A stretch of 64,000 bases of DNA from Rhizobium sp. J15 (GCF_002531825.1 NZ_NWSX01000006.1:1-64000), one strand, 5' to 3'. Shown: positions 17,624 through 28,949, counted from the first letter of the stretch. Numbers and translations: made by a program. Notes: generated by a model not told the origin, from the letters alone.

Positions 17624-18580
17624 ATGGTCTTTTTCCCCCACCGCCACCTCATCGGCATCAAGGGCCTCACCGAGCAGGATATCACCTATCTTCTCGACAA
17701 GGCCGACGAAGCCGTCAAGATCAGCCGCCAGAGAGAGAAGAAGACGTCGACGCTGCGCGGACTGACGCAGATCAACCTCTTCTTCGAGGCATCGACCCGC
17801 ACGCAGGCTTCCTTTGAGCTTGCCGGCAAACGGCTCGGCGCCGACGTCATGAACATGTCGGTCGGCAATTCCTCCGTGAAGAAAGGCGAAACGCTGATCG
17901 ATACGGCGATGACGCTGAATGCGATGCGCCCCGATGTGCTGGTGATCCGCCATTCGAGCGCGGGAGCGGCCGCCCTTCTCGCCCAAAAGGTCTCCTGCTC
18001 AGTCGTCAATGCCGGTGACGGACAGCACGAACATCCGACCCAGGCGCTGCTCGACGCGCTGACGATCCGCCGCGCCAAGGGCAAGCTTTCACGCATCATC
18101 GTAGCGATCTGCGGCGACGTGCTGCATTCGCGCGTGGCGCGCTCCAATATCCTGCTGCTGAACGCCATGGGCGCGCGCGTCCGTGTCGTCGCACCCGCCA
18201 CCCTCCTGCCCGCCGGCATCGCGGATATGGGCGTCGAGGTCTTCCACTCGATGAAAGAAGGATTGAAGGACGCCGATGTGGTGATGATGCTGCGGCTGCA
18301 GCGCGAGCGCATGTCCGGCGCCTTCGTGCCTTCGGTGCGCGAATACTATCACTTCTACGGGTTGGATGCCGAAACGCTGAAAGCGGCGAAGGAGGATGCG
18401 CTGGTCATGCATCCCGGCCCGATGAACCGCGGCGTCGAGATCGCCTCCGAGGTGGCCGACGGTCCGCAGAGCGTGATCGCCGAACAGGTGGAGATGGGGG
18501 TTGCGGTGCGCATGGCCGTCATGGAGACGCTGCTCGTCTCGCAGAACCAGGGTCCCCGAACCGATGGAATGATGGCATGA
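17624..18580 (+). CDS. pyrB: Aspartate carbamoyltransferase catalytic chain
   Basis: A protein of 318 residues catalysing carbamoyl phosphate plus aspartate to carbamoyl aspartate, the first committed step of pyrimidine synthesis. The carbamoyl-phosphate loop [13 protein letters not shown] lies near residue 53. [23 protein letters not shown] and [12 protein letters not shown] complete the active site. I chose ATG 17624 because AGAGGCAGGG precedes it; the earlier in-frame ATG at 17567 overlaps the predicted promoter. It overlaps the next gene by ATGA, so the two are translationally coupled. Confidence 0.94.
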   Translation: MVFFPHRHLIGIKGLTEQDITYLLDKADEAVKISRQREKKTSTLRGLTQINLFFEASTRTQASFELAGKRLGADVMNMSVGNSSVKKGETLIDTAMTLNAMRPDVLVIRHSSAGAAALLAQKVSCSVVNAGDGQHEHPTQALLDALTIRRAKGKLSRIIVAICGDVLHSRVARSNILLLNAMGARVRVVAPATLLPAGIADMGVEVFHSMKEGLKDADVVMMLRLQRERMSGAFVPSVREYYHFYGLDAETLKAAKEDALVMHPGPMNRGVEIASEVADGPQSVIAEQVEMGVAVRMAVMETLLVSQNQGPRTDGMMA

Positions 18581-19866
18581 GCAACCCGATCGTCCTCAAG
18601 AACGTCCGCATCGTCGATCCCTCGCGCAATCTCGACGAGGTGGGCACGATCATCGCCGAAAACGGCGTCATTCTTGCCGCCGGCAGCGCAGCGCAGAACC
18701 AGGGCGCGCCGGAAGGCGCCGTCGTCCGCGACTGCGCGGGCCTCGTTGCGACGCCCGGCCTCGTCGACGCGCGCGTCCATATCGGCGAACCCGGCGGCGA
18801 GCACCGCGAGACGATCGCCTCGGCGAGCCGGGCGGCGGCGGCGGGCGGCGTGACGACGATCATCATGATGCCGGACACGGATCCCGTCATCGACGACATC
18901 GCCCTCGTCGAATTCGTCAAGAAGACGGCCCGCGACACGGCCGCCGTCAATGTCTATCCGGCAGCTGCCATCACCAAAGGGCTTGCCGGCGAGGAGATGA
19001 CCGAGATCGGCCTGTTGATGCAGGCGGGCGCCGTCGCCTTCACCGATGCCCATTCCAGCGTCCATAACACCCAGGTGCTGCGCCGCATCATGACCTATGC
19101 GCGCGAATTCGGCGCGGTCATCTCCTGTGAGACGCGCGATAAATATCTCGGCGCCAATGGCGTCATGCATGAGGGGCTTTTCGCCAGCTGGCTCGGGCTC
19201 TCGGGCATTCCGAAAGAAGCCGAACTCATCCCGCTCGAACGCGATCTCAGGATCGCGGAGCTGACGCGCGGCCGCTATCACGCCGCGATGATCTCCGTGC
19301 CGGAATCGGTCGAGGCCATCGAGCGCGCCCGCAGCCGCGGCGCCAAGGTGACCGCAGGCGTCTCGATCAACAATCTGGCGCTCAACGAAAACGACATCGG
19401 CGAATACCGCACCTTCTTCAAGCTCTATCCGCCGCTGCGCCCGGAAGCCGACCGGGTGGCCATGGCCGACGCCGTCGCGAGTGGTGCGATCGACATCATC
19501 GTTTCCTCGCACGATCCGCAGGACGTCGATACCAAGCGCCTGCCCTTCGGCGAGGCGGCAGACGGCGCGGTCGGTCTTGAAACCATGCTGGCGGCGGCTC
19601 TCAGGCTTCACCATGGCGGCCAGGTGAGCCTGATGCGCCTGATCGACGCCATGTCGACCCGTCCCGCTCAGATCTTCGGCCTCAATGCCGGCACGCTGAA
19701 GCCTGGTGCGGCCGCTGATATTGCGCTCATCGATCTCGATGAGCCTTGGCTTGTCGCTAAAGACATGCTTCTCTCCCGCTCGAAGAATACGCCGTTCGAG
19801 GATGCGCGCTTCAGCGGGCGGGCCGTCGCGACATACGTCTCGGGAAATCTTGTTTACGCAGTCTAA
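18577..19866 (+). CDS. Dihydroorotase-like protein without metal ligands (PyrC' type)
   Basis: A protein of 429 residues. Its fold and length are those of class I dihydroorotases, as shown by colinear landmarks such as [18 protein letters not shown] and the C-terminal GKNTPF-like [11 protein letters not shown]. Every metal or catalytic position I can align is altered: the HxH is R66-V-H68, the second histidine site is C184, the next is M238, the catalytic Asp of TDH is S311, and REPG is GEPG. It should therefore not hydrolyse dihydroorotate. In Pseudomonas an inactive PyrC' coupled to PyrB is needed to assemble aspartate transcarbamoylase, and the ATGA overlap here suggests the same role. A true pyrC must lie elsewhere. 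Confidence 0.88.
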   Translation: MSNPIVLKNVRIVDPSRNLDEVGTIIAENGVILAAGSAAQNQGAPEGAVVRDCAGLVATPGLVDARVHIGEPGGEHRETIASASRAAAAGGVTTIIMMPDTDPVIDDIALVEFVKKTARDTAAVNVYPAAAITKGLAGEEMTEIGLLMQAGAVAFTDAHSSVHNTQVLRRIMTYAREFGAVISCETRDKYLGANGVMHEGLFASWLGLSGIPKEAELIPLERDLRIAELTRGRYHAAMISVPESVEAIERARSRGAKVTAGVSINNLALNENDIGEYRTFFKLYPPLRPEADRVAMADAVASGAIDIIVSSHDPQDVDTKRLPFGEAADGAVGLETMLAAALRLHHGGQVSLMRLIDAMSTRPAQIFGLNAGTLKPGAAADIALIDLDEPWLVAKDMLLSRSKNTPFEDARFSGRAVATYVSGNLVYAV

Positions 19867-19908
19867 GAGGCGGCTGGAACGATAAGCCACGGAGGGCTGA
19901 GAGGACAT

Positions 19909-20550
19909 ATGCTATCCAATCTCATGTCATGGCAGATCACATTGCCGATCGCGTTTGCCGCCGCCGCCATCGGCTATCTCTTCGGTTCCATTCCTTTCGG
20001 CCTGATCCTTACGCGCGCCGCCGGCCTCGGCGATGTGCGCAGCATCGGCTCCGGCAATATCGGCGCGACCAATGTTCTGCGAACCGGGAACCGGAAGCTC
20101 GCCGCGGCGACACTGCTGCTCGACGCCCTGAAGGCATCGGCCGCAGCCTGGATCGTCGGTTATTTCCTCGGTGAGGAAGCCGCCATCATCGCCGGCTTCT
20201 TCGCCTTCATCGGCCATCTCTTCCCGGTCTGGATCGGCTTCAAGGGCGGCAAGGGCGTCGCTACCTATATCGGCACCCTGCTCGGCATTGCGCCGATCAT
20301 GGTCGTGCTCTTCGCAGCCGTCTGGCTGGCAATCGCCTTCACCACCCGCTACTCCTCTCTGTCGGCGCTGGTCGCCATGCTCGTCATCCCGATCGCGCTT
20401 TGGATCCTCGGCAACCAGCTGGGTATAGCTGAAAGCGAAAAGGTTGCGGCTGTCATGGCGATCATGACGCTCATCTCCTATTGGAAGCACAAGGCGAATA
20501 TTTCCCGCCTGATGGCTGGGACGGAAAGCAAGATCGGGGCGAAGGGATAA
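19909..20550 (+). CDS. plsY: Glycerol-3-phosphate acyltransferase PlsY
   Basis: An integral membrane enzyme of 213 residues that transfers the acyl group from acyl phosphate to glycerol-3-phosphate, the first step of phospholipid synthesis. The family motifs are present: [19 protein letters not shown] near residue 45 and [18 protein letters not shown] near 100, with five or so hydrophobic helices. The stop and the next ATG share a base (TAATG), so dprA is probably co-translated. An in-frame ATG five codons in is an alternative start. Confidence 0.92.
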   Translation: MLSNLMSWQITLPIAFAAAAIGYLFGSIPFGLILTRAAGLGDVRSIGSGNIGATNVLRTGNRKLAAATLLLDALKASAAAWIVGYFLGEEAAIIAGFFAFIGHLFPVWIGFKGGKGVATYIGTLLGIAPIMVVLFAAVWLAIAFTTRYSSLSALVAMLVIPIALWILGNQLGIAESEKVAAVMAIMTLISYWKHKANISRLMAGTESKIGAKG

Positions 20551-21692
20551 TGGATGCGCTGAGCGCGGCACCCAAAGGCGTTGTGCTGACCGAACGGCAG
20601 AGAATTGCCTGGCTGCGTCTCATCCGCTCCGACAACATCGGCCCGGCGACCTTTCGCGACCTCATCAATCATTTCGGTTCGGCCGAGGCCGCGCTCGCGG
20701 CGCTGCCCGAGCTTTCGGCGCGCGGCGGCGCCACACGGGCAATCCGCATCGCCACCGAGGCCGAGGCGCATCGGGAACTGGAGGCGGCGCATCGCTGCGG
20801 CGCCCGCTTCGTCGGCATCGGCGAACCGGATTATCCGCAAGCGCTGAAGCAGATCGACGGCGCGCCACCGCTGCTTGCCGTGAAAGGCACGCTTGCCGCC
20901 GCCAGGCGACCGGCTGTCGGCATCGTCGGTTCACGCAACGCCTCGATCGCCGGCGCCAAATTCGCGGCCATGGTGGCGCGCGACTGCGGCCGGGCGGGTT
21001 ATACCGTCGTTTCCGGCCTGGCGCGCGGCATCGACACGGCGGCGCATCGGGCCAGCCTGGAGACAGGCACGATCGCAGCCCTTGCCGGCGGTCTCGACCA
21101 GCCCTACCCGCCCGAGAATATCGGCCTGCTCGAGGAGATAACGGGCGGCAACGGCCTGGCCGTCAGCGAGATGCCCTTCGGCTGGGAGCCCCGCGCCCGC
21201 GACTTTCCGCGCCGGAACCGGCTGATCGCCGGCATCGCGCTCGGCCTCGTGGTCATCGAAGCGGCAGAGCGTTCGGGTTCGCTGATCACCGCGCGGCTTG
21301 CAGGAGAGTTCGGGCGGCTGGTGTTTGCCGTGCCAGGCTCACCGCTCGATCCGCGCTGTCACGGCACCAACGGCCTGCTGAAGGACGGGGCTTCGATCGT
21401 TACCACGCCCGCCGATGTCGTCGAGGCCCTGGCGCCGCTTGCGCAATTCGATCTTTTCCCGTCCTCGATGGCGGAGGAACCGGCGCGTGACGGCAAGGCG
21501 ATGATCGTGCCGCCCGGCGATTCCGACCGCAGCCGTATCATCGACGCACTCGGACCGACGCCCGTCGAGGTCGACGACGTCATCCGCCATACCGGCCTTT
21601 CGGCATCCGCCATCTATCTCATTCTTCTTGAACTCGACATATCAGGCAGGCTGCATCGACATCAGGGCGGTCTGGTCTCGCTTTCCGATTGA
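20550..21692 (+). CDS. dprA: DNA processing protein DprA (DNA uptake chaperone family)
   Basis: A protein of 380 residues from ATG 20550. In naturally competent bacteria DprA protects incoming single-stranded DNA and loads RecA; the role in rhizobia is not settled. The N-terminal part ([15 protein letters not shown]) resembles the SAM-like domain. The Rossmann-like core has [36 protein letters not shown] and [13 protein letters not shown] winged-helix-like C-terminus (about 320-380) ends the protein. The longer in-frame start at 20481 lies inside plsY and is rejected. Confidence 0.92.
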   Translation: MDALSAAPKGVVLTERQRIAWLRLIRSDNIGPATFRDLINHFGSAEAALAALPELSARGGATRAIRIATEAEAHRELEAAHRCGARFVGIGEPDYPQALKQIDGAPPLLAVKGTLAAARRPAVGIVGSRNASIAGAKFAAMVARDCGRAGYTVVSGLARGIDTAAHRASLETGTIAALAGGLDQPYPPENIGLLEEITGGNGLAVSEMPFGWEPRARDFPRRNRLIAGIALGLVVIEAAERSGSLITARLAGEFGRLVFAVPGSPLDPRCHGTNGLLKDGASIVTTPADVVEALAPLAQFDLFPSSMAEEPARDGKAMIVPPGDSDRSRIIDALGPTPVEVDDVIRHTGLSASAIYLILLELDISGRLHRHQGGLVSLSD

Positions 21693-21941
21693 GCCTTGCG
21701 CGATATCAGCGAGTGGCTTTGCGAACTGCAGTAGCCGCGCGTCGAATCCGATAGTATTGCCACTTGAAATTGTATTCACCCCACAATCTTCCCTCGATTG
21801 CACCGTACGCAAGAGGTAAAATTGTAGCAAACCCCTTGACCGCAGCGATTTCCCTGTCCATGTCGGAGGGCCAGTATCCAAGTTGCGCTGCGTGTTGCGC
21901 TGGCTTCCACGCTGGCGCGGCGTCTTTTTTAGAGAATCATC

Positions 21942-24596
21942 ATGAATGTTGTAGTGGTGGAATCGCCTGCCAAGGCCAAGACGATCAACAAGTATCTGGG
22001 TTCGGGATACAAAGTGCTCGCTTCCTTCGGTCATGTGCGCGATCTGCCTGCCAAGGATGGCTCAGTTCTTCCCGATCAGGACTTCGAAATGCTCTGGGAG
22101 GTCGACGGGGCGTCGGCCAAGCGGATGAAGGACATTGCCGACGCGGTGAAATCCTCCGACGGCCTATTTCTCGCGACCGACCCGGATCGCGAAGGCGAAG
22201 CGATCTCCTGGCACGTCCTCGACATGCTGAACAAGAAGCGCGTGCTGAACGGCAAATCCGTCAAGCGGGTCGTCTTCAACGCGATCACCAAGAAGGCCGT
22301 GCTCGACGCAATGGCCGACCCGCGCGATATCGACGTGCCGCTGGTCGATGCCTATCTCGCGCGCCGCGCACTCGACTATCTGGTCGGCTTCAATCTTTCG
22401 CCGGTCCTGTGGCGCAAGCTGCCCGGCGCGCGTTCTGCCGGTCGCGTCCAGTCGGTGGCGCTTCGTCTGGTCTGCGACCGCGAGTCGGAGATCGAGCGCT
22501 TCATTTCGGAAGAATACTGGAACATTTCAGCGCTCTTGAAGACACCGCGCGGCGACGAGTTCGAGGCAAGGCTGGTCTCCGCGAACGGCAAGCGGCTGCC
22601 GCCGCGGGCGATCGGCAACGGCGAGGAAGCCGGCAAGCTGAAGGCTCTGCTTGAAGGCGCAAGCTATGTCGTAGAAAGCGTCGAGGCGAAGCCTGTCAAG
22701 CGCAACCCGGCACCGCCGTTTACGACTTCCACGCTGCAGCAGGCTGCCTCGTCCAAGCTCGGCTTCTCGGCATCGCGTACCATGCAGATCGCGCAGAAGC
22801 TTTATGAGGGCGTCGATATCGGCGGCGAGACTGTTGGTCTCATCACCTATATGCGTACGGATGGCGTGCAGATGGCGCCGGAAGCAATCGATGCCGCGCG
22901 CCGCGCCATCGGCGAGCAGTTCGGCGACCGCTACCTGCCTGAGAAGGCCCGCTTCTATTCCACCAAGGCGAAAAACGCTCAGGAAGCGCACGAGGCCATT
23001 CGTCCGACCGACTTCAACCGGTCGCCGGACCGTGTGCGCAAGTTCCTGGATGCCGACCAGATCCGTCTCTATGATCTGATCTGGAAGCGCGGCATCGCCA
23101 GCCAGATGGCCTCGGCCGAGATCGAGCGCACCACGGCTGAAATCATTGCCGACAACAAGGGGGAGAAGGCCGGCCTTCGCGCCGTCGGTTCGGTCATCCG
23201 CTTCGACGGCTTCATCGCCGCCTATACCGACCAGAAGGAAGACGGCGAGCAGAGCGACGACGGCGACGAGGATGGCCGCTTGCCGGAGATCAATGCGCGC
23301 GAGACGCTCGCCAAGCAGAAGATCAATTCGACGCAGCATTTCACCGAACCGCCGCCGCGCTATTCGGAAGCCTCGCTGATCAAGAAGATGGAAGAACTCG
23401 GCATCGGCCGCCCCTCCACCTATGCTGCGACGCTCGCGACACTGCGCGACCGCGACTATGTGACGATCGACAAGCGCAAGCTGATCCCGCAGGCCAAGGG
23501 CCGGCTGGTGACCGCTTTCCTCGAAAGCTTCTTCACCAAATATGTCGAATATGATTTCACCGCCGATCTCGAGGAGAAGCTCGACCGGATCTCCGCCGGT
23601 GAGCTGAACTGGAAGCAGGTGCTGCGCGATTTCTGGAAGGATTTCTTCGCGCAGATCGAGGACACCAAGGAACTGCGCGTCACCAACGTGCTCGATTCGC
23701 TGAACGAGGCGCTGGCGCCGCTGGTCTTCCCGAAGCGGGAGGATGGCAGCGATCCCAGAATCTGTCAGGTCTGCGGCACCGGCAACCTGTCGCTGAAGCT
23801 CGGCAAATACGGTGCCTTCGTCGGCTGCTCGAACTATCCGGAATGCAATTACACCCGCCAGCTTTCCTCCGAGAACGGCGGGGAAGCCGAAAGCGTGGCG
23901 CTCAACGAGCCGAAGAACCTCGGCGTCGATCCGACGACCGGTGAGGAGCTGACGCTGCGCTCCGGCCGCTTCGGCCCCTATATCCAGCGCGGAGACGGCA
24001 AGGAGGCCAAGCGCGCTTCGCTGCCGAAAGGCTGGAAGCCCGAGGACATCGATTACGAGAAGGCGATGGCGCTGATCTCGCTGCCGCGTGATATCGGCAA
24101 GCATCCCGAGACCGGCAAGATGATCTCCTCAGGCATCGGCCGCTACGGACCGTTCCTGCTGCATGACGGCTCCTATGCCAATCTGGAGACCGTCGAGGAC
24201 GTGTTCTCGGTCGGCCTCAATCGCGCGGTCACCGTCATCGCCGAAAAGGCGAACAAGGCGCCGGGCCGCGGCGCGCGCGGCACGCCGGCAGCGCTGAAGA
24301 CGCTCGGCGACCATCCTGATGGCGGCGCCATCACCGTTCGCGACGGCAAATACGGCCCCTATGTCAATTGGGGCAAGGTCAATGCGACCCTGCCGAAGGG
24401 CAAGGATCCGCAGGCGATCACCGTCGAGGAGGCGCTTGCGTTGATCGCCGAGAAGGCCGGCAAGGCACCTGCGGCGAAGACTGCCAAAGCCAAAGCCAAG
24501 CCGAAGGCTGCGGTCGCCGAGGCCAAGACCGCCAAGACGGCGGCCAAGCCGAAGACAACGAAGGCGAAAGCGCCCGCAAAATCGAAAAAGAGCTGA
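21942..24596 (+). CDS. topA: DNA topoisomerase I
   Basis: A type IA topoisomerase of 884 residues that relaxes negative supercoils. The Toprim domain opens with VVVESPAKAKTINKYLG and holds TDPDREGEAISWH. The active-site tyrosine sits in GLITYMRTDG near residue 303. One tetracysteine zinc finger (CQVCGTGN...CSNYPEC near 606-630) is followed by repeats with RFGPYIQ/KYGPYVNWG, the modified C-terminal repeats of alphaproteobacterial enzymes. The last 60 residues are an Ala/Lys-rich tail likely to bind DNA. The rnr GTG begins one base after its stop. Confidence 0.95.
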   Translation: MNVVVVESPAKAKTINKYLGSGYKVLASFGHVRDLPAKDGSVLPDQDFEMLWEVDGASAKRMKDIADAVKSSDGLFLATDPDREGEAISWHVLDMLNKKRVLNGKSVKRVVFNAITKKAVLDAMADPRDIDVPLVDAYLARRALDYLVGFNLSPVLWRKLPGARSAGRVQSVALRLVCDRESEIERFISEEYWNISALLKTPRGDEFEARLVSANGKRLPPRAIGNGEEAGKLKALLEGASYVVESVEAKPVKRNPAPPFTTSTLQQAASSKLGFSASRTMQIAQKLYEGVDIGGETVGLITYMRTDGVQMAPEAIDAARRAIGEQFGDRYLPEKARFYSTKAKNAQEAHEAIRPTDFNRSPDRVRKFLDADQIRLYDLIWKRGIASQMASAEIERTTAEIIADNKGEKAGLRAVGSVIRFDGFIAAYTDQKEDGEQSDDGDEDGRLPEINARETLAKQKINSTQHFTEPPPRYSEASLIKKMEELGIGRPSTYAATLATLRDRDYVTIDKRKLIPQAKGRLVTAFLESFFTKYVEYDFTADLEEKLDRISAGELNWKQVLRDFWKDFFAQIEDTKELRVTNVLDSLNEALAPLVFPKREDGSDPRICQVCGTGNLSLKLGKYGAFVGCSNYPECNYTRQLSSENGGEAESVALNEPKNLGVDPTTGEELTLRSGRFGPYIQRGDGKEAKRASLPKGWKPEDIDYEKAMALISLPRDIGKHPETGKMISSGIGRYGPFLLHDGSYANLETVEDVFSVGLNRAVTVIAEKANKAPGRGARGTPAALKTLGDHPDGGAITVRDGKYGPYVNWGKVNATLPKGKDPQAITVEEALALIAEKAGKAPAAKTAKAKAKPKAAVAEAKTAKTAAKPKTTKAKAPAKSKKS

Positions 24597-24597
24597 C

Positions 24598-26970
24598 GTG
24601 AGCAGGACACCGCGCGAGAGAACGAACCCTGCGGGCAAGCGCCCGGGCAAGATCGGCCGCGCCGGCAAGGATGCCTCCGCCGTCGAGCCGCTGAACATCG
24701 TCCACGGCGCGCTGCCTTCGCGCGATGTAATCCTGCGCTTCATCGCCGATCATCCGCAGAAGGCTTCGAAGCGCGAACTCGCCAAGGCTTTCGGCCTGAA
24801 GGGCGACAGCCGCGTCGAGCTGAAGCACATGCTGCAGGAGCTCGAGCAGGAAGGAATGCTGCAGAAGAGCCGCAAGTCGCTGATCCGTCCGGGCGCGCTT
24901 CCGCCAGTGACCGTTCTCGACATCACGACGCGCGACAAGGACGGCGATCTGATCGGCCGGCCGGCGGAATGGCCGGAAGACCAGGGCGTGGCGCCTGCCG
25001 TCGCCATTCGCCAGCAATCGCCTGCGGGCCGCCAGGGCAAGGGCAAGGCGCCCGTCGCCGGCCTCGGCGACCGCATCCTCGCAAAGATCTTCCCGGCCGT
25101 CGATCGCGGCGGGCCGGCCTATACGGCGCGCATTATCAAGGTGATCGACAAGCGCCGCGGCGCCTCGATGGGTGTTTTCCGCAGTGCGCCGGGCGGCGGC
25201 GGCCGGTTGCTGCCGATCGAGCGGCGCGGCGAGGAGATGGTGATAGATCCGGACTATACCGGCGGCGCCAAGGACGGCGATCTGGTCGAGATCGAAATCG
25301 CCCGCCTCGGCCGCTTCGGCCTGCCGCGCGCCAAGGTTCTTTCCGTGGTCGGCTCCGTCGGCTCGGAAAAGGCGATCTCGATGATCGCCATCCATGCGCA
25401 TGGCATCCCGCATGTCTTCCCGCCGGCAGCGATCGCCGAGGCGGAAGCCGCAAAGCCCGCCACGATGTCGCATCGCGAGGACTGGCGCGACGTGCCGCTG
25501 ATCACCATCGATCCGGCCGACGCCAAGGACCATGACGACGCCGTCTACGCCGAGCTCGACCCCTCGCCCGACAATCCCGGCGGCGTCATCGTTACCATCG
25601 CCATTGCTGACGTCTCCTGGTATGTCCGCCCCAATTCGCCGCTCGATCGCGAGGCGCTGAAGCGCGGCAATTCCGTCTATTTCCCGGATCGCGTCGTGCC
25701 GATGCTGCCGGAGCGCATCTCCAACGATCTCTGCTCGCTGAAGGAAGGCGTCGATCGCCCGGCGCTTGCCGTGCGCATGAGTTTCTCTGGAGAAGGCCGC
25801 AAGATCGGCCACACCTTCCATCGCGTCATGATGAAGAGCGCGGCCAAGCTTTCCTATCAGCAGGCGCAGGCGGCAATCGACGGCAATCCCGACGACAAGA
25901 CCGGACCGATGCTCGAGCCGATCCTGAAGCCGCTCTGGCACGCCTATGAGGTGATGAAGCGCGGACGCGACCGGCGCCAGCCGCTGGAACTCGACATGCC
26001 GGAGCGCAAGATCCTGCTGAAGCCCGATGGCACCGTCGACCGGGTCTTCATGCCGCCGCGGCTCGATGCGCACAAGCTGATCGAAGAGATGATGATCCAG
26101 GCGAATGTCGCCGCCGCCGAGACGCTGGAAAAGAAGCGCCAGCCGCTGGTCTATCGCATCCATGACGGCCCGACGCTTGCCAAGCAGGAAGTCCTGCGCG
26201 AATTCCTGGCGACCCTCGGCATCTCGCTCGCCAAGGGCGGCAACGTGCGCGCCAACAGCTTCAACGGCATTCTGGCGAAGGCGGAAGGCACGGCGCACCA
26301 GACGATGGTCAACGAGATGGTGCTGCGCTCGCAGAGCCAGGCGATCTACAGCCCTGAGAATATCGGCCATTTCGGCCTGAACCTGATGAAGTATGCACAC
26401 TTCACCTCGCCGATCCGCCGCTATGCCGACCTCATCGTGCACCGCGCGCTCGTCGGCTCGCTGGGCTTCGGCGAAGGCGGCATCACCCCCGAGGAAGAAG
26501 CCACGCTCGACGATATCGCCGCCGAAATCTCGACCTTCGAGCGTCGCGCCATGGCGGCCGAGCGCGAGACCATCGACCGGCTGATCGCCCACCACCTCAG
26601 CACCCGCGTCGGCGAAGAGTTTGCCGGCCGTGTCTCCGGGGTAACGAAATCGGGGCTCTTTATCTCCTTGCCGGACTATGGGGCCGACGGTTTCGTCCCT
26701 ATATCTACGCTCGGCACCGACTATTTCATCTATGACGAGGCGCATCAGGCACTGTCCGGTGAAAAGACCGGGCTCGGCTATCGTCTCGGTGACAGCGTCA
26801 CCGTGAAGCTTGCCGAGGCAATTCCGCTGGCCGGCGCGCTGCGCTTCGAAATGCTGAGCGAGGGGCGCGAGATGCCGGCGGCGGTGCGTTCCTTCCATAA
26901 GGCCGGCCGCCGCGAGAGGGGCCAGGTTCGCAAGAAGCCGGGAACGCGGCCACCGCGCGGGCGCCGCTGA
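24598..26970 (+). CDS. rnr: Ribonuclease R
   Basis: A 3'-5' exoribonuclease of 790 residues that digests structured RNA. An N-terminal winged-helix-like segment (SRDVILRFIADHPQKASKRELAKAF) precedes cold-shock domains and the RNB catalytic domain, whose acidic cluster is IDPADAKDHDDAVY near residue 307. FTSPIRRYADLIVHR is the other RNB hallmark near 603. A C-terminal S1 domain (GRVSGVTKSGLF) and a basic tail (RPPRGRR-type) finish the protein. The start is GTG at 24598, one base after the topA stop, implying coupled translation. Confidence 0.93.
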   Translation: MSRTPRERTNPAGKRPGKIGRAGKDASAVEPLNIVHGALPSRDVILRFIADHPQKASKRELAKAFGLKGDSRVELKHMLQELEQEGMLQKSRKSLIRPGALPPVTVLDITTRDKDGDLIGRPAEWPEDQGVAPAVAIRQQSPAGRQGKGKAPVAGLGDRILAKIFPAVDRGGPAYTARIIKVIDKRRGASMGVFRSAPGGGGRLLPIERRGEEMVIDPDYTGGAKDGDLVEIEIARLGRFGLPRAKVLSVVGSVGSEKAISMIAIHAHGIPHVFPPAAIAEAEAAKPATMSHREDWRDVPLITIDPADAKDHDDAVYAELDPSPDNPGGVIVTIAIADVSWYVRPNSPLDREALKRGNSVYFPDRVVPMLPERISNDLCSLKEGVDRPALAVRMSFSGEGRKIGHTFHRVMMKSAAKLSYQQAQAAIDGNPDDKTGPMLEPILKPLWHAYEVMKRGRDRRQPLELDMPERKILLKPDGTVDRVFMPPRLDAHKLIEEMMIQANVAAAETLEKKRQPLVYRIHDGPTLAKQEVLREFLATLGISLAKGGNVRANSFNGILAKAEGTAHQTMVNEMVLRSQSQAIYSPENIGHFGLNLMKYAHFTSPIRRYADLIVHRALVGSLGFGEGGITPEEEATLDDIAAEISTFERRAMAAERETIDRLIAHHLSTRVGEEFAGRVSGVTKSGLFISLPDYGADGFVPISTLGTDYFIYDEAHQALSGEKTGLGYRLGDSVTVKLAEAIPLAGALRFEMLSEGREMPAAVRSFHKAGRRERGQVRKKPGTRPPRGRR

Positions 26971-27038
26971 GGCATCGTGCCGAAAGCAGCGATGGTTCGA
27001 TGACGACCGATGCTTTTAGCCTGAAAGAGGAAGACGCG

Positions 27039-27491
27039 ATGAGCACACCGACCGATCCGGTCGTCCGCTACGGGGATAGGCCCGAGGCCGAGCGTCTGCT
27101 TGGGCGTTCCATCATGCGCGGGCTGATGAACCGCTGCCCGGCCTGCGGCAACGGCAAGCTCTTTCGCGCCTTCCTGAAGCCTGTCGATCATTGTGCCGCC
27201 TGTGGCGAGGCGATGCATCACCATCGCTCCGACGACCTGCCGCCTTATATCGTCATCCTCGTCCTCGGCCACGTCGTGGTCGGCGGCTATATGCTGACCG
27301 ACATGACTTTCCTGCTGCCGGTATGGGTGCATCTTGCCATCTGGGCGCCGATCACCGTCATCACCGCGCTTGCCTCGATCCAGCCGATCAAGGGCGGTGT
27401 CATCGGTCTGCAATGGGCGCTGCGCATGCATGGCTTCGGCGGAGAGAGCGACAGTCCCGACGACTACGACCTTCCCCGCCGGCCGGATTGA
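27039..27491 (+). CDS. DUF983 small membrane protein with zinc-ribbon-like cysteines
   Basis: A protein of 150 residues. A cytoplasmic head with CPACGNGKLF and CAACGE could bind zinc, and two hydrophobic helices follow (YIVILVLGHVVVGGYML and LAIWAPITVITALASI). This is the DUF983 arrangement; the function of the family is unknown. I chose ATG 27039 because AGAGGAAG lies six bases upstream. The in-frame ATG at 27000 would add 13 residues. Confidence 0.75.
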   Translation: MSTPTDPVVRYGDRPEAERLLGRSIMRGLMNRCPACGNGKLFRAFLKPVDHCAACGEAMHHHRSDDLPPYIVILVLGHVVVGGYMLTDMTFLLPVWVHLAIWAPITVITALASIQPIKGGVIGLQWALRMHGFGGESDSPDDYDLPRRPD

Positions 27492-27740
27492 GCGCCTTCA
27501 CCTTCCAGACATATTTAGCGTGTAGTGGCAGCCCTCCACCGACCACCACCGATATGCGGCAGTCGATAATCCGCAACGACTTGACATGGTAAGCTTTTCT
27601 TGTCTGAACAGGCTTTACATTCCGCAGATCACATCGGAAATACTGCGAAACGCTGCTCGTCACCTGGATTTGGCACGTCTGTGCCTTTCTATGTGCGGCG
27701 AGAGGTCGATTCGCTCGCGCAGCTTTCTAAGGATGGATAA

Positions 27741-28925
27741 ATGTCTCAGCCGAGAAACGGCACACCAGGCGATCTCGAAGAAATCCATTGGCCTTCTCTG
27801 GTGGCAGCCATCTCGTCCATCTCAGCCGTCGGCATAGCAATCGGCCTCGGACTGCCCCTCCTCAGCATCATCCTCGAAAAACGCGGCATCTCGTCCACCC
27901 TGATCGGGCTCAACACCGCGATGGCAGGGATCGCGGCGATGGCCGCAGCCCCCGTCACCACTAAGCTCGCCCACAAATACGGCGTTGCCCCGACGATGCT
28001 GTGGGCCGTGCTGATTTCGGCGCTGAGTGCGCTCGGCTTCTATTACGCCCAGGATTTCTGGATGTGGTTTCCGCTGCGCTTCGCCTTCCACGGCGCCACG
28101 ACGACCCTGTTCATCCTCTCCGAATTCTGGATCAACGCCGCCTCGCCGCCTTCCAAGCGCGGCTTCGTGCTCGGCATTTATGCGACGGTGCTCTCCCTAG
28201 GTTTTGCGGCCGGACCGCTGCTCTTTTCGCTACTCGGCAGCGACGGCATCTTCCCCTTCCTGATCGGCGCCGGCGCAATCCTGCTTGCCGCCATTCCGAT
28301 CTTCATCGCCCGCGACGAAAGCCCGATACTCGAGGAAAAACCGGAGCTGCATTTCATGCGCTACGTATTTCTCGTGCCGACGGCGACGGCGGCCGTCTTC
28401 ATCTTCGGTGCGGTCGAAGCGGGCGGACTATCGCTTTTCCCGATCTTTGCCGTGCGCGCCCACTTCACCGAATCGCAAGCGGCGCTGCTGCTGACGATGA
28501 TGGGCGTCGGCAACGTCATCTTCCAGATTCCGCTCGGCCTGCTCTCCGACCGCATCGGCGACAAGCGGCCGCTTCTGGCCGGCATGGCGCTGATGGGTTT
28601 CATCGGCTCGATGATGTTGCCGGTACTGATCGACAACTGGCTGCTGATGGCCGGGCTCCTGCTCTTCTGGGGCGGCTGTGTCTCCGGCCTCTATACGGTC
28701 GGCCTCAGCCATCTCGGCTCGCGGCTGACGGGCTCCGATCTTGCGGCGGCCAATGCCGCATTCGTCTTCTGTTATGCGATGGGAACCGTGGCCGGGCCGC
28801 AAGCGATCGGCGCGGCGATCGATGTCGCAGGAAATAACGGTTTTGCCTGGGCAATCGCCGCCTTCTTCGGCTTCTACGCGCTACTTTCCGGCATCAGATT
28901 GATGTTCATTCGAAAACGGACTTGA
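27741..28925 (+). CDS. Major facilitator superfamily transporter
   Basis: An inner-membrane protein of 394 residues with about 12 hydrophobic helices in two halves. The loop between helices 2 and 3 ([12 protein letters not shown]) and its repeat in the second half ([13 protein letters not shown]) carry the MFS signature. The substrate is not evident, and the neighbours (DUF983, rpmG) give no hint. A GGATGG precedes the ATG. Its last codons overlap the -35 element I propose for rpmG. Confidence 0.85.
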   Translation: MSQPRNGTPGDLEEIHWPSLVAAISSISAVGIAIGLGLPLLSIILEKRGISSTLIGLNTAMAGIAAMAAAPVTTKLAHKYGVAPTMLWAVLISALSALGFYYAQDFWMWFPLRFAFHGATTTLFILSEFWINAASPPSKRGFVLGIYATVLSLGFAAGPLLFSLLGSDGIFPFLIGAGAILLAAIPIFIARDESPILEEKPELHFMRYVFLVPTATAAVFIFGAVEAGGLSLFPIFAVRAHFTESQAALLLTMMGVGNVIFQIPLGLLSDRIGDKRPLLAGMALMGFIGSMMLPVLIDNWLLMAGLLLFWGGCVSGLYTVGLSHLGSRLTGSDLAAANAAFVFCYAMGTVAGPQAIGAAIDVAGNNGFAWAIAAFFGFYALLSGIRLMFIRKRT

Positions 28926-28949
28926 CTTTTCGGGCGGGATTCGTAGTTT
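28922..28949 (+). promoter_or_regulatory. Candidate rpmG promoter
   Basis: TTGACT (28922-28927), a 16-base spacer and TAGTTT (28944-28949), beginning inside the end of the transporter gene. Leader of about 62 bases. The -35 is good, the -10 weak. Confidence 0.45.
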
